From positions 62,001-126,000 of the forward strand of contig JBNMLH010000005.1 in assembly GCA_050875145.1 (NCBI GenBank): a stretch of DNA of 64,000 nt, written 5' to 3'. Shown piece after piece: positions 53,654 to 62,406 of the stretch (its first letter is position 1; each line of letters opens with the position of its first letter). A model generated the notes under the pieces. That model was not told the origin of the DNA and ran no database searches. It saw nothing but the letters and a program-made list of their open reading frames with translations. The position numbers were made by a program, and so were the translations under genes. The stretch comes from CAG-411 sp050875145 (GTDB taxonomy: Bacteria; Bacillota; Clostridia; Lachnospirales; Lachnospiraceae).

Positions 53654-55291
53654 TTATACCAACCCTTCCTGTTCTAAAATGGTTTTTACAAAATGTTTTT
53701 CTGTTTTATACTGTTCAATCAGATTTGCCGCTTGGAGTAAAACTTGATCTTCATTTTGATGTTCCTGCTTCTGGAGTGCATATTCCAAAGCACGTACTTT
53801 TCCTTCCAGTAACCGCTTTTCCATTACCTCTTTTACGGAAACCTGCAACTGTTGTTTTGAATTTATTAAATCTTTTTCAATCATTTGCGCTTTCATTCCT
53901 TTCCTCATCTCTGGATCTGGTGAATAAAACCATATAGACGTTTTCTTCTGGCTACCATCTTTATCTGTAAGAAGCATTTCACATTCCAACATATTTTCCG
54001 GTTTTATCCATTCATAACGTAAGAAACTATATCGTTCTTCAAACTCTAAGAAAAAGATCGTATCCTCTTTTGTCAGTTCTCGTTTCTGTCCATTTTCGAT
54101 TTTATGATGCCATCCACCATCAATTACAATGGTCTCTTTCCCCTCCTCAAACGATTTCCATTCCAACTGTAATAGCTCAAAAAAATTCTTTAAAAACAAT
54201 GCATCTCCATTCTCGCAATAAATGGTCTGTTCTTTTCGTATGTTCTGTAAACACCGACAAACAACATAATACATATGTAACCGCTCATAATATACCTCAA
54301 TATTCTCCCCAAAATACCAAATCGTGTCGCACGAGCCACGTAGCCCTCCAATGGAGGTAGAGTTTGGTGTAATCACGCAATCCAAGTTTCCTTTTAACAT
54401 AAAAGGCAACAGTTCTGAAGGCACACTGCAATTAATTTCCCTGCAATCTGGAAACATGGTTCCATATGGCAAATATCGATCTTTTGGATGCGGCTTGATA
54501 ACCAAATTACAATCCTCTGCAAAATAATCCATAAGGATATTTGTCATCTGTTTTTGCATGGCAATGCTTTTGATTTCCAGATTTCTGTGATATTGTGTCA
54601 AAAATAAAACATTCTTTTTTTGTTCCGAAAGCTGAATAATCTTTCCATTATACAATTTTATAATGTCATACCTCTTGCTTTCTTCCATACGAGAAAGGTT
54701 CTTATATATGGAGCAATCAATTGCTTTTTCATCAAAAAAGCCTTCCGGCTGATTTTCCATATCGCATAGTTTTTTCACAACAATCCTGCTTCTTCCAGCA
54801 CCCTTTAAATATTGACATAACGTAAAATTGTGTGGATTCGTGTCTTTGATAATTTTTAAATACCTTCCCTCAGCTCCTAACATTCCACTGGCATCTTCCA
54901 TATAATAATATGGTATCTGCTTTTTCAATAAATACGTTCCAACCGTCCACTGATCTGCTGCCATATAGATTTTTTCAAATTGTTCCATTTTATAAGGGCA
55001 CCAGTTTTCTAATAGCTTACACATCTGTTCAATAACCTGTTCAATTTCTGAAGTTGTACTAGAGGGCTTTAAATTCCGTCCCGTTATCTTTCGAAACTCA
55101 CTTTCTGGAACAACCATTACATCCTCAAACCAACCGGTTTCTTTTACTTTTTGCACAAATTGGTTTAATTCATCCGGAACTGCCATATATTGTGTGATCA
55201 TCAATACCGCCGGCTTATCATAGTAATAATAAACCTTATGTACAATGCTATATAAAACGTGATATGCCGTTGAACCATGATAAAGTATCAT
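53654..55291 (-). CDS. GT-B sialyltransferase-like protein
   Basis: A 545-aa protein not matching a family with certainty. Motifs recall bacterial sialyltransferases of families GT52 and GT38: an acidic motif YYYMEDASGML, the HP motif LVIKPHPKDRYLPYG and the Ser/Thr motif VITPNSTSIGG. With a CMP-sugar synthetase as the next gene, transfer of a CMP-activated sugar acid is a reasonable proposal. The last 150 residues are charged and coiled-coil-like (EKDLINSKQQLQVSVKEVME). Start overlaps the upstream gene by 4 bases (ATGA). Confidence 0.65.
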   Translation of the reverse strand: MILYHGSTAYHVLYSIVHKVYYYYDKPAVLMITQYMAVPDELNQFVQKVKETGWFEDVMVVPESEFRKITGRNLKPSSTTSEIEQVIEQMCKLLENWCPYKMEQFEKIYMAADQWTVGTYLLKKQIPYYYMEDASGMLGAEGRYLKIIKDTNPHNFTLCQYLKGAGRSRIVVKKLCDMENQPEGFFDEKAIDCSIYKNLSRMEESKRYDIIKLYNGKIIQLSEQKKNVLFLTQYHRNLEIKSIAMQKQMTNILMDYFAEDCNLVIKPHPKDRYLPYGTMFPDCREINCSVPSELLPFMLKGNLDCVITPNSTSIGGLRGSCDTIWYFGENIEVYYERLHMYYVVCRCLQNIRKEQTIYCENGDALFLKNFFELLQLEWKSFEEGKETIVIDGGWHHKIENGQKRELTKEDTIFFLEFEERYSFLRYEWIKPENMLECEMLLTDKDGSQKKTSIWFYSPDPEMRKGMKAQMIEKDLINSKQQLQVSVKEVMEKRLLEGKVRALEYALQKQEHQNEDQVLLQAANLIEQYKTEKHFVKTILEQEGLV

Positions 55292-57051
55292 TGAAACAGC
55301 TCCTCTCTATATTGTTTTATTCCTTCCTTTCCAACGGAAAATAAATCAAACATAAACTCTGGGGTAAACGAAAACACCCGATCTCCCACTTGTCGAATCT
55401 CGTTACATTGCCTGCAATAAGATTCCATCACAGCATATAGTAATTCTTTTTTTTCATTGGCAATCTTCTTTGGTTGGATAAAAGAAAATTTTTCTGTAGA
55501 TATGTTTGCAAGGATTGGACCATCCATTTGAAAAATGCAATCTAAAATATCATAACATTCTTTCAATTCCTCATGGTTCGAATCATTTTTTATACAATCC
55601 TTCCATGTAATATAGTCTACATTTCTCTTTTTGGGTGACAAAAATCGGATACATTCCTCGATGCACTTCGTTCCCTCTGTAACATCCACAACCAAAACAT
55701 CTTTATCCTCTCCAAACCAAGCCTCCAAATACTCTGTACACACCTTTCGATCCTGTTTCGATTTAGGCAGCTCACTCCACTCTTTCAAAAAACGATCCCA
55801 TTGTTTTTTTACAATATATTCTTCCAACGGTTTTTCTGTATCATAGGTCAATGCTTCGGCTGTATAATTGCAAAGAGAAGGCATAACAGACAAAACACGA
55901 TACCAGTCCTCATCTTTTGTAGGATTTTGAAATGCCAAATAAGAACTTTCTACACAGATTGCATTTCCCTTTACTCTTTCATAAACCTGAAAAATTACAT
56001 TCTCACTGTTTCCTAAAAATAAAATCTTTTTTCCTACACTCTCCCGTTCAATATAGGATATAATTTCATAAACAATAGGAGCCAAATAACAATATAATAT
56101 TCTAAAATGTTCCGAATGCGTTCCACCTGCATACATTCCTAATGCTGCCATTCTTTTATGTATGTCTCCAAATGCCATGGAAGAATTTGGCAACCCTAGT
56201 TTTTCACAAAAACGAAGGGGAGAAGGAGAATAGATTGCCGACATTTGTTTCTTTCGTAACGGACGGATAAATCCTTCAAAATCCTGACTAAAAAATACAC
56301 TTTTATATTCCTTGTCATACATCTGCTTTTCTGCTTGTCTCATTCGCTCAACAGCATATTTTGCCGCTTGCTTTCCATCCACAGATGAGGTAATGATTTC
56401 TTTTACATATGCAATTCCATGATTTTCTAATAACTCTTTGAAAAATCCGCTGCTGTAACTGCTACTTTCAATTACCGTAATCGGAATATGATTTGCTGCA
56501 ATTGCATCTAAAATCTCTAAAATATAAGGATTGATCCGCACTATTTTTTTTACAAGATCCATCTCTTTTTCCGGTGTTACTTTCTGTCCCAACTTTGCAG
56601 AGATTTCTTCATAGATCCAATCAATACTCTTAGTATCATCTTCTAACTCTATTCTCACACTTGCAAAACCCTTTATTCCATATTCTCTTTCCAGCATTTT
56701 ATATAGGGTTTCTTTGGAACAGATTGGAAACAACAACATCCCGATTACATTGACATATACATGACCATATTTCATCAATGTTTTTGCAACATTATAGCTA
56801 TTGTGTCTATAATAAATTCCTTGGAAATTTTTGTTCTTTGTTCCCTTTAACTTCCAGTCTGTTTTTGACTTTCCTATTGTGTTATAATACCGAATCTTCA
56901 TTAAATTCATGAGAAATGTAAGTGGCTGATTGTAAAAAGTATTCGAATACTTTTCTAAATACACCTCACTATAATAAGAAACATCCTCATTTCCATTAGT
57001 TAAAAAATGAAACAATTTCTTTTTTAGATTTCCTTGCATGCCCTGTGTCAA
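55288..57051 (-). CDS. HAD-like pseudoenzyme of surface-polysaccharide loci
   Basis: A 587-aa protein. Residues 90-300 align with the HAD-type proteins found in capsule clusters (FDIFDTLI-R-P...), but the catalytic FDxFDTL reads VNVIGML (near residue 101), the middle motif reads IESSSYSSGFF and the third FFSQDFEGFI, so all usual active-site aspartates are gone. The C-terminal half (NVDYITWKDCIKNDSNHEEL) is unrecognised. It heads the glycan operon. Function might be structural or regulatory. Confidence 0.6.
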   Translation of the reverse strand: MTQGMQGNLKKKLFHFLTNGNEDVSYYSEVYLEKYSNTFYNQPLTFLMNLMKIRYYNTIGKSKTDWKLKGTKNKNFQGIYYRHNSYNVAKTLMKYGHVYVNVIGMLLFPICSKETLYKMLEREYGIKGFASVRIELEDDTKSIDWIYEEISAKLGQKVTPEKEMDLVKKIVRINPYILEILDAIAANHIPITVIESSSYSSGFFKELLENHGIAYVKEIITSSVDGKQAAKYAVERMRQAEKQMYDKEYKSVFFSQDFEGFIRPLRKKQMSAIYSPSPLRFCEKLGLPNSSMAFGDIHKRMAALGMYAGGTHSEHFRILYCYLAPIVYEIISYIERESVGKKILFLGNSENVIFQVYERVKGNAICVESSYLAFQNPTKDEDWYRVLSVMPSLCNYTAEALTYDTEKPLEEYIVKKQWDRFLKEWSELPKSKQDRKVCTEYLEAWFGEDKDVLVVDVTEGTKCIEECIRFLSPKKRNVDYITWKDCIKNDSNHEELKECYDILDCIFQMDGPILANISTEKFSFIQPKKIANEKKELLYAVMESYCRQCNEIRQVGDRVFSFTPEFMFDLFSVGKEGIKQYREELFQ

Positions 57052-57501
57052 ATCCTTTCACGTATTTTCTGCAACCACACGGTTGATCCTGTCTCTTTTG
57101 TTATGCCTTGCATCTTTTTTTCATTTTTTACAGGTATTGTATTCTTACAATTAATCAAGTTCACAAGCTTAACAAACGAACCTTTCATCCTCTGCGTTTC
57201 TTTCTATAAGCATAATTGATTATACAATAAGCTTGTGTATTCCCTATATTTCTCACGTAAGAATAAGGTAAAATTTTTGTAATTGAAAAATTTGAGCTTT
57301 TAACAAACAATTGACCAACAAGAAGATGCACTTTTCTTTCTATAGAGTAAAATTTTAAATTTCTTACTATTCTGCTTCCATCAAAACAGTTTCCACTGGA
57401 AAAGCGTAACGAAATACCATCTCAGGTTGTAGAAAGAAATGGTGTAGCAGAAAGAGAAAAGGACATGAAGACGAGATAAAAAATATTTTTTGATGTAACT
57501 A
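57052..57501. other. Intergenic region, no supported gene
   Basis: It must hold the promoter of the minus-strand glycan operon; a TATAAT-like box reads on the minus strand near 57218-57223 without a clear -35. A short segment CTATAGAGTAAAA (near 57343) matches part of family C, and the frame ending GVAEREKDMKTR near 57476 looks like a protein C-terminus remnant. No other signal is seen. Confidence 0.4.
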
Positions 57502-57561
57502 TTGACATTACAACAAAATGATGGTATGATACAGCTATAAGATGTAACAACAGTTGTTACA
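57502..57561 (+). promoter_or_regulatory. Promoter and palindromic operator of PNPOx gene
   Basis: -35 TTGACA (57502-57507), 17-base spacer, -10 TATGAT (57525-57530), then the palindrome TGTAACAAC-A-GTTGTTACA (57543-57561). A weaker related dyad TGTAA...TTACA covers the -35. This suggests control by a dimeric repressor (TetR, MarR or HxlR type) whose gene is not adjacent. Confidence 0.78.
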
Positions 57562-57585
57562 AAGAAGAAAGAGGAGGTATTTTTT

Positions 57586-57981
57586 ATGCAGAGAGTAGTA
57601 GAATTTTTACAGAAAAACCCAGTTCAGTATTTGGCAACCGTAGGACGTGATGGAAAGGCAAAATGCCGTCCGTTTATGTTCTGTTTTGAGCAGGATGGAA
57701 AGCTTTGGTTCTGCACAAACAACACAAAGGATGTTTATAAGGATATGCTTGAAAATCCAGAAATTGAAGTATCCGTTTCTTCTCCTGAATATGCATGGAT
57801 TCGTCTTCATGGCAAGGCAGTATTTGAGAACAATATGAGCGTGAAAGAAGGATGTATGAATAATCCTATTGTTAAGGGACAGTATCAGACAGCAGATAAT
57901 CCTATTTTTGAGGTGTTCTATCTGGAAAATCCACATGGTGTGATTGCTGATTTTTCTGGAAATCCACCTTACGAATTTTAA
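57586..57981 (+). CDS. Pyridoxamine 5'-phosphate oxidase-fold flavoprotein
   Basis: A 131-aa split-barrel protein: VVEFLQKNPVQYLATVGRDG then KAKCRPFMFCF, LWFCTNNTKDVYKDMLENPE. FMN- or F420-binding family of unknown substrate, often annotated as a general stress protein. AGGAGG lies 9 bases before the ATG. Strong promoter and operator suggest inducible expression. Confidence 0.88.
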   Translation: MQRVVEFLQKNPVQYLATVGRDGKAKCRPFMFCFEQDGKLWFCTNNTKDVYKDMLENPEIEVSVSSPEYAWIRLHGKAVFENNMSVKEGCMNNPIVKGQYQTADNPIFEVFYLENPHGVIADFSGNPPYEF

Positions 57982-57991
57982 GAATTGTAAT

Positions 57992-58030
57992 ACAGGTCCC
58001 ACAGGACATACCATCCTGTGGGCTGTTTTG
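57992..58030 (+). terminator. Hairpin terminator after PNPOx gene
   Basis: ACAG-GT-CCCACAGGA-CATACCA-TCCTGTGGG-CTGT followed by TTT. Probably ends or attenuates transcription before the next gene. Confidence 0.7.
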
Positions 58031-58068
58031 TTATTTCTGTATGCAGGTGTAGAAGGAGGGAATTTCAA

Positions 58069-58677
58069 ATGACAAAAATGGATTATCTTAAGTTACTTGT
58101 GGAGGAAATCCATTCCACAACAGTAGCAACTATAGGAACGGACAGGTATCCGCAGACTCGAATTATAGACATGATGTACTATGATGAAGAAGGTGTTTAC
58201 TTCCTTACGGCAAAGGGGAAAGCGTTTTATGCCCAACTAATGGAACAGCAATTTGTAGCAATCTCGGCTACAAAAGAGAAAGTAGCGGTATCACTGCGTG
58301 GGAAGGTCAAGAATATCGGAAAGAAGAATCTTGAGATTATGTTTGAGAGAAATCCATATATGAAAGAAATCTACCCCGGTGATACGAGAGAGGCAATCGA
58401 AGTGTTCCAGTTATATGAAGCACAGGGGGAATATTTTGATATCAGCAATCCTGCAAAGATTGTGAGAGATACGATTGTGATTGGCAAAGAAAATGCTGTT
58501 CAGACGGGATATTTTGTCGGAGAAGGTTGTATCGGATGCAAGTTATGCTATTCGGTCTGTCCACAAAAGTGTATCGATATTTCTTCCATTCCGGTTACAA
58601 TAAATCAGAATCATTGTCTGCATTGCGGAAGGTGTGCAGAAATTTGTCCGAAACAGTGCATTCAGAAAAGGGGGTAA
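58069..58677 (+). CDS. PNPOx-fold protein fused to a 2x[4Fe-4S] ferredoxin domain
   Basis: A 202-aa protein. Residues 1-125 form the flavin-binding split barrel (STTVATIGTDRYPQTRIIDM). The C-terminal 60 residues hold two cluster motifs CIGCKLCYSVCPQKC and CLHCGRCAEICPKQC. It can pass electrons between ferredoxin-type clusters and flavin. AAGGAGGG precedes ATG 58069. The SirTM gene starts 3 bases after its stop, so it belongs to the ADP-ribosylation operon or has been joined to it. Confidence 0.9.
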   Translation: MTKMDYLKLLVEEIHSTTVATIGTDRYPQTRIIDMMYYDEEGVYFLTAKGKAFYAQLMEQQFVAISATKEKVAVSLRGKVKNIGKKNLEIMFERNPYMKEIYPGDTREAIEVFQLYEAQGEYFDISNPAKIVRDTIVIGKENAVQTGYFVGEGCIGCKLCYSVCPQKCIDISSIPVTINQNHCLHCGRCAEICPKQCIQKRG

Positions 58678-58679
58678 CT

Positions 58680-59624
58680 ATGTTTTTTAAGAAAATCAAA
58701 AAAGGTCATGTGAATTGGAATGATTTTTTATGTGGTACGCCCGCAAGAGATTATGTATTTCAAAAAGAGGCATATGAAGACCAGATTAAAAAAGCGGTAG
58801 AGCTTATAAAAGATGCAGATGCTGTAATGATAGGTGCCGGAGCAGGTGCTTCTACGGCTGCAGGAATTGCGTACGGCGGAAAGAGATTTACAGAAAATTT
58901 TGCTGAATTTATAGAAAAATATGGGAGTCAGTATATGACGGATATGTATGCTGCAGGCTTTTATCCATTTCCATCGGAGGAAGCCAAATGGGGATATTGG
59001 TCCAAACATGCCCTCATGAATCGATTTGATCCGCCTGCATTACCCCTTTATACAGAATTGTATGACATTGTAAAAGAAAAAGAATATTTTGTGCTTACAA
59101 CCAATGTGGATCATCAATTTTATAAGGCAGGATTTGCAGCTGACAGAATATTTGCAACGCAGGGCGACTACGGAGAAATCCAGTGTCAAAAAGGTTGTCA
59201 TCCAAAGGTCTATGAGGCGGAAGAATTATTTAGAAAAATGGATGTTCAGCGAAAAGATTGTCAGATTCCTTCGGAACTTGTGCCAAAATGTCCTGTATGC
59301 GGTGGGAAAATGACAATGCATCTTAGGTGCGATTCGTATTTTGTGGAGGATGAACAGTGGCATGAGTCTGCTGACCGATATGCGGATTTTCTGGAGCAGA
59401 ATAAAGGAAAAAATGTTGTGTTTCTTGAACTTGGAGTGGGATTTAACACCCCTATTATTATTCGATTCCCATTTGAAAAATTCGTTCGGGAGCATGATAC
59501 ATACTCTTTAATCCGTTTGAATATGGATGAGGCTGTGGTACCTGAAAGCTTTGGAAGACGTGCGATTGGAATTGGTGGTGACATGGCAAGTGCAATCACA
59601 GATATAAGGAGGGGCATTTTATGA
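58680..59624 (+). CDS. SirTM: macrodomain-linked sirtuin (protein ADP-ribosyltransferase)
   Basis: A 314-aa class M sirtuin. The NAD+ motif is IGAGAGASTAAGI, followed by TTNVDHQFYKAGF. The usual catalytic histidine (HG in deacetylases) is replaced by glutamine in FATQGDYGEIQC, as in SirTMs. A zinc knuckle is formed by CQKGC and CPVCGG. Known SirTMs ADP-ribosylate a lipoylated GcvH-like protein; the adjacent macrodomain reverses it. Start ATG 58680; it overlaps the macrodomain gene by 4 bases. Confidence 0.9.
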   Translation: MFFKKIKKGHVNWNDFLCGTPARDYVFQKEAYEDQIKKAVELIKDADAVMIGAGAGASTAAGIAYGGKRFTENFAEFIEKYGSQYMTDMYAAGFYPFPSEEAKWGYWSKHALMNRFDPPALPLYTELYDIVKEKEYFVLTTNVDHQFYKAGFAADRIFATQGDYGEIQCQKGCHPKVYEAEELFRKMDVQRKDCQIPSELVPKCPVCGGKMTMHLRCDSYFVEDEQWHESADRYADFLEQNKGKNVVFLELGVGFNTPIIIRFPFEKFVREHDTYSLIRLNMDEAVVPESFGRRAIGIGGDMASAITDIRRGIL

Positions 59625-60397
59625 CACAAGCGGAAAGAAGAGAGTATTTAATTCAATATCTTTTAAAAGAAGAAACGAGGTTTTCTGGACAGAAGATTCC
59701 TGCTGATAGGCAGGGACAGGAGAATTTGCTTCGCTCGTTACTGAATATCAGATTACCCAAGCCTGTTAGTGATACATTTTTAAAAATCCAGGATGCCTAT
59801 TTGAAAGAAAGAAATATAGAACGTGGAATTACGGATATAGCTGACTTAAAATCTGTAAAATCGGATCCAAGACTTTATATCTGGCAGGGAGATATTACAA
59901 CACTGAAATGTGATGCCATTGTCAATGCCTGTAATTCACAAATGCTTGGATGTTTTTCTCCTATGCATGCCTGCATTGATAATTTTATTCATACTTATGC
60001 CGGAATAGAGCTTCGTTTGAAAATGCATGAGATTATGACAAAACAGGGACATGAGGAAGAAACGGGTAAAGCAAAGATAACCTCGGGATATAATCTCCCT
60101 GCAAAATATATCCTTCACACTGTGGGACCGATTATTCAGTGGGAAGTGACAAAAGAGGACGAAGAATTACTTGCCAGTTGTTATAGAGAATGTTTAAAAC
60201 TTGCTGCAGATACGGGCGTTACATCAATCGCGTTTTGTTGTTTATCTACAGGAGTGTTTCGATTCCCACAGAAAAGAGCGGCTGAAATTGCAATAGATAC
60301 AGTAAAGAAATTTTTGGAAAAGGATCATAGAATAAAAAAGGTAATCTTCAATGTATTTAAAGAGGAGGATTTCAGAATATACCATAAACTTTTATAG
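59621..60397 (+). CDS. Zinc-type macrodomain ADP-ribosyl hydrolase
   Basis: A 258-aa protein. A helical N-terminal region (1-75) precedes the macrodomain: WQGDITTLKCDAIVNACNSQ, then MLGCFSPMHACIDNFIH, whose Cys-His-Cys set is the zinc site of SirTM-associated macrodomains, then YILHTVGPI and CLSTGVFRFPQKRAAEIA. It removes ADP-ribose from proteins modified by the coupled SirTM. ATGA overlap with the upstream gene. Confidence 0.92.
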   Translation: MTQAERREYLIQYLLKEETRFSGQKIPADRQGQENLLRSLLNIRLPKPVSDTFLKIQDAYLKERNIERGITDIADLKSVKSDPRLYIWQGDITTLKCDAIVNACNSQMLGCFSPMHACIDNFIHTYAGIELRLKMHEIMTKQGHEEETGKAKITSGYNLPAKYILHTVGPIIQWEVTKEDEELLASCYRECLKLAADTGVTSIAFCCLSTGVFRFPQKRAAEIAIDTVKKFLEKDHRIKKVIFNVFKEEDFRIYHKLL

Positions 60398-60407
60398 CGA
60401 AAAAGAC

Positions 60408-60438
60408 TTGACTTAAAGTTCACTTTAAGTGTTATGCT
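60408..60438 (+). promoter_or_regulatory. MerR-type promoter of the aldo/keto reductase gene
   Basis: -35 TTGACT (60408-60413), 19-base spacer, -10 TATGCT (60433-60438); dyad ACTTAAAGTTCACTTTAAGT (60411-60430). Same dyad and spacing as in front of the flavodoxin gene (22314-22344). No MerR gene adjoins either. Confidence 0.85.
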
Positions 60439-60476
60439 AACTACAACAGAACTATGGTTTTGAAAGGAGAGTTAGT

Positions 60477-61340
60477 ATGTATCAGTATAATTTAACTTTA
60501 AGGAATGGGGTAAAGATTCCACAGCTTGGATTGGGAACTTGGTTTATTGAGGATGACAAGGCAGCAGATGCTGTGAAAGCCGCAGTAAAATGTGGATACA
60601 GACATTTTGATACGGCACAGGCATATGGAAATGAGCGTGGTGTTGGCGAGGGAATTAGAACTTGTGGGCTTTCACGCGAAGAATTGTTTGTAGTATCTAA
60701 GGTTGCGGCGGAGCATAAAACGTATGAGGAGGCAAAAGCTGGTATTGAAGAGACCTTAGAAAAGATGGGATTGGAATATTTGGATATGATGATTATTCAT
60801 TCTCCACAGCCTTGGGTAGAAGTCAATCAGAGTGAAGACAGATATGTAGAGGGAAATCGAGCTGCTTGGAAAGCTTTGGAAGATGCGTATAAGGCTGGAA
60901 AGCTGAAAGCCATTGGTATTTCAAACTTCCAGGTGCAGGATATAGAAAGTTTGCTTGAAACAGCAGAAATAAAACCTATGGTAAATCAGATTTTGCTTCA
61001 TATTAGTAACACTCCAATGGAACTGGTAGAGTATTGCCAGAAGCATGACATTGCTGTGGAAGCATACTCTCCGATTGGACATGGAGAAATCTTAAACAAT
61101 CCAGAACTTATTGCTATGGCAGAGAAATATAAGGTGTCTGTTCCACAGCTTTGTATTCGCTATACATTACAGCTTGGGGCAATTTCTCTTCCTAAAACAG
61201 CAAATCCGGAACATATGAAGTCTAATGCAGAGGTTGATTTTACAATCAGTGCAGAGGATATGGAAGTGCTCAAGAACTTTAAGAAGATTGAGAGTTACGG
61301 TGCAAGTAGTGGATTCCCAGTATACGGTGGAAAGATGTAA
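60477..61340 (+). CDS. Aldo/keto reductase
   Basis: A 287-aa NAD(P)H-dependent reductase. The catalytic tetrad is visible: Asp and Tyr in HFDTAQAYGNE, Lys in VVSKVAAEH and His in MMIIHSPQPW; the cofactor region is AISLPKTANPEHMKSN. It reduces aldehydes or ketones, likely in detoxification given its MerR-type promoter. AAAGGAGAG precedes the ATG. Confidence 0.92.
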   Translation: MYQYNLTLRNGVKIPQLGLGTWFIEDDKAADAVKAAVKCGYRHFDTAQAYGNERGVGEGIRTCGLSREELFVVSKVAAEHKTYEEAKAGIEETLEKMGLEYLDMMIIHSPQPWVEVNQSEDRYVEGNRAAWKALEDAYKAGKLKAIGISNFQVQDIESLLETAEIKPMVNQILLHISNTPMELVEYCQKHDIAVEAYSPIGHGEILNNPELIAMAEKYKVSVPQLCIRYTLQLGAISLPKTANPEHMKSNAEVDFTISAEDMEVLKNFKKIESYGASSGFPVYGGKM

Positions 61341-61398
61341 GGTGACAAATAAACATTACGGTTCACATAGTATATAAATACAGGGACAAATATATTTT

Positions 61399-61450
61399 TC
61401 ATACGCGGGTTTGTGTCTGCACGCACAAGACACAAACTCGTGATGCATGA
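61399..61450. other. Long intergenic hairpin
   Basis: TCATACGCGGGTTTGTGTCT and AGACACAAACTCGTGATGCA then TGA form a long imperfect stem with an 8-10-base loop between two reductase genes. No T-run follows, so it is more like an operator or mRNA structure than a terminator. Confidence 0.55.
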
Positions 61451-61477
61451 AGAATGTGCGTAGAAATGAGGACGAAT

Positions 61478-62152
61478 GTGAAAAAACCATATATTATATG
61501 TCACATGATGATTTCAATTGACGGACGAATTGACTGCACTATGACATCGAAGTTGCCGGGAGTGAATGATTACTACACATCGTTAGATGAAATCAATGTG
61601 CCAACGACAGTTAGTGGCAGAGTGACAGCAGAGCTCGAAATGGCAGAGCCGGGAGAATTTATTTCAAAGAATAAAGAACCTTATGGAAAGGAAGGCTTTT
61701 CGAAAAAGACAGATGCAGCAGGCTATGAAATTGTTATTGATACAAATGGAAAACTACTCTGGCCGGATGCAACAGGTATGGCAAAGCCTTATTTAATCGT
61801 AACAAGTGAGAAAGTATCCAAGGAATATGTGACTTACCTTGATGAAAAAAATATATCATGGATTGCATGTGGAAAAGAGCATGTTGATTTGGTACGTGTA
61901 ACAGAAATCCTTGCTAGCGAGTTTCATGTAGAGCGCATGGGTATCGTCGGTGGCTCTAAGATAAACACTGCATTTCTTGAAGCGGGACTGCTGGATGAAA
62001 TCAGTCTGTTGGTTGGCGCAGGAATTGATGGCAGAGGTGGCATGCCAGCTGTGTTTGACGGACTTGCAATGGAGCATGATGTTATATCATTGAAGTTAAT
62101 AGATGTGAAGAAATTTGACAGTGATGCTGTGTGGATAAGGTATCGGTGTTAA
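61478..62152 (+). CDS. RibD C-terminal (dihydrofolate reductase-like) family protein
   Basis: A 224-aa reductase-fold protein: KKPYIICHMMISIDGRIDCT, then HVERMGIVGGSKINTAFLEA and LVGAGIDGRGGMPAVFDG. Stand-alone RibD_C proteins bind NADPH and reduce unknown, pterin-like or ribityl-like substrates. GTG 61478 is proposed because homologues begin MKKPYIICHMM and GAGGA lies just before; ATG 61466 or 61454 are alternatives. Confidence 0.85.
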   Translation: MKKPYIICHMMISIDGRIDCTMTSKLPGVNDYYTSLDEINVPTTVSGRVTAELEMAEPGEFISKNKEPYGKEGFSKKTDAAGYEIVIDTNGKLLWPDATGMAKPYLIVTSEKVSKEYVTYLDEKNISWIACGKEHVDLVRVTEILASEFHVERMGIVGGSKINTAFLEAGLLDEISLLVGAGIDGRGGMPAVFDGLAMEHDVISLKLIDVKKFDSDAVWIRYRC

Positions 62153-62156
62153 AAGC

Positions 62157-62199
62157 CAGGTAGTGTTCAGATAGTGTCTGAACACTACCTGTTTTTTTT
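62157..62199 (+). terminator. Strong rho-independent terminator
   Basis: CAGGTAGTGTTCAGA-TAGTG-TCTGAACACTACCTG, perfect 15-base arms, followed by eight T. Confidence 0.95.
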
Positions 62200-62208
62200 A
62201 TCCGGTTC

Positions 62209-62406
62209 GTGCTCATGCCTTTTCATTTGGATAAATTGCTTGTGAGTATATGCGTAATAATGTCAGGTATGCCGGCGGGAAGTACAACCTCTATTTTGGC
62301 TGATCAGTATGGTGGTGATGCTATGTTTGCTTTACAGATGACGTTTGTGTTCACGTTACTGTCAATTGCAACAATACCGGTATTGGGAATGATATTGAAT
62401 TGCTAA
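62209..62406 (+). pseudogene. C-terminal fragment of an AEC-family permease
   Basis: The frame reads LVSICVIMSGMPAGSTTSIL then ADQYGGDAMFALQMTFVFTL, the last two helices of an auxin-efflux-carrier-type (malate permease-like) transporter. The first two thirds are missing, and it starts just past a terminator. Confidence 0.82.
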
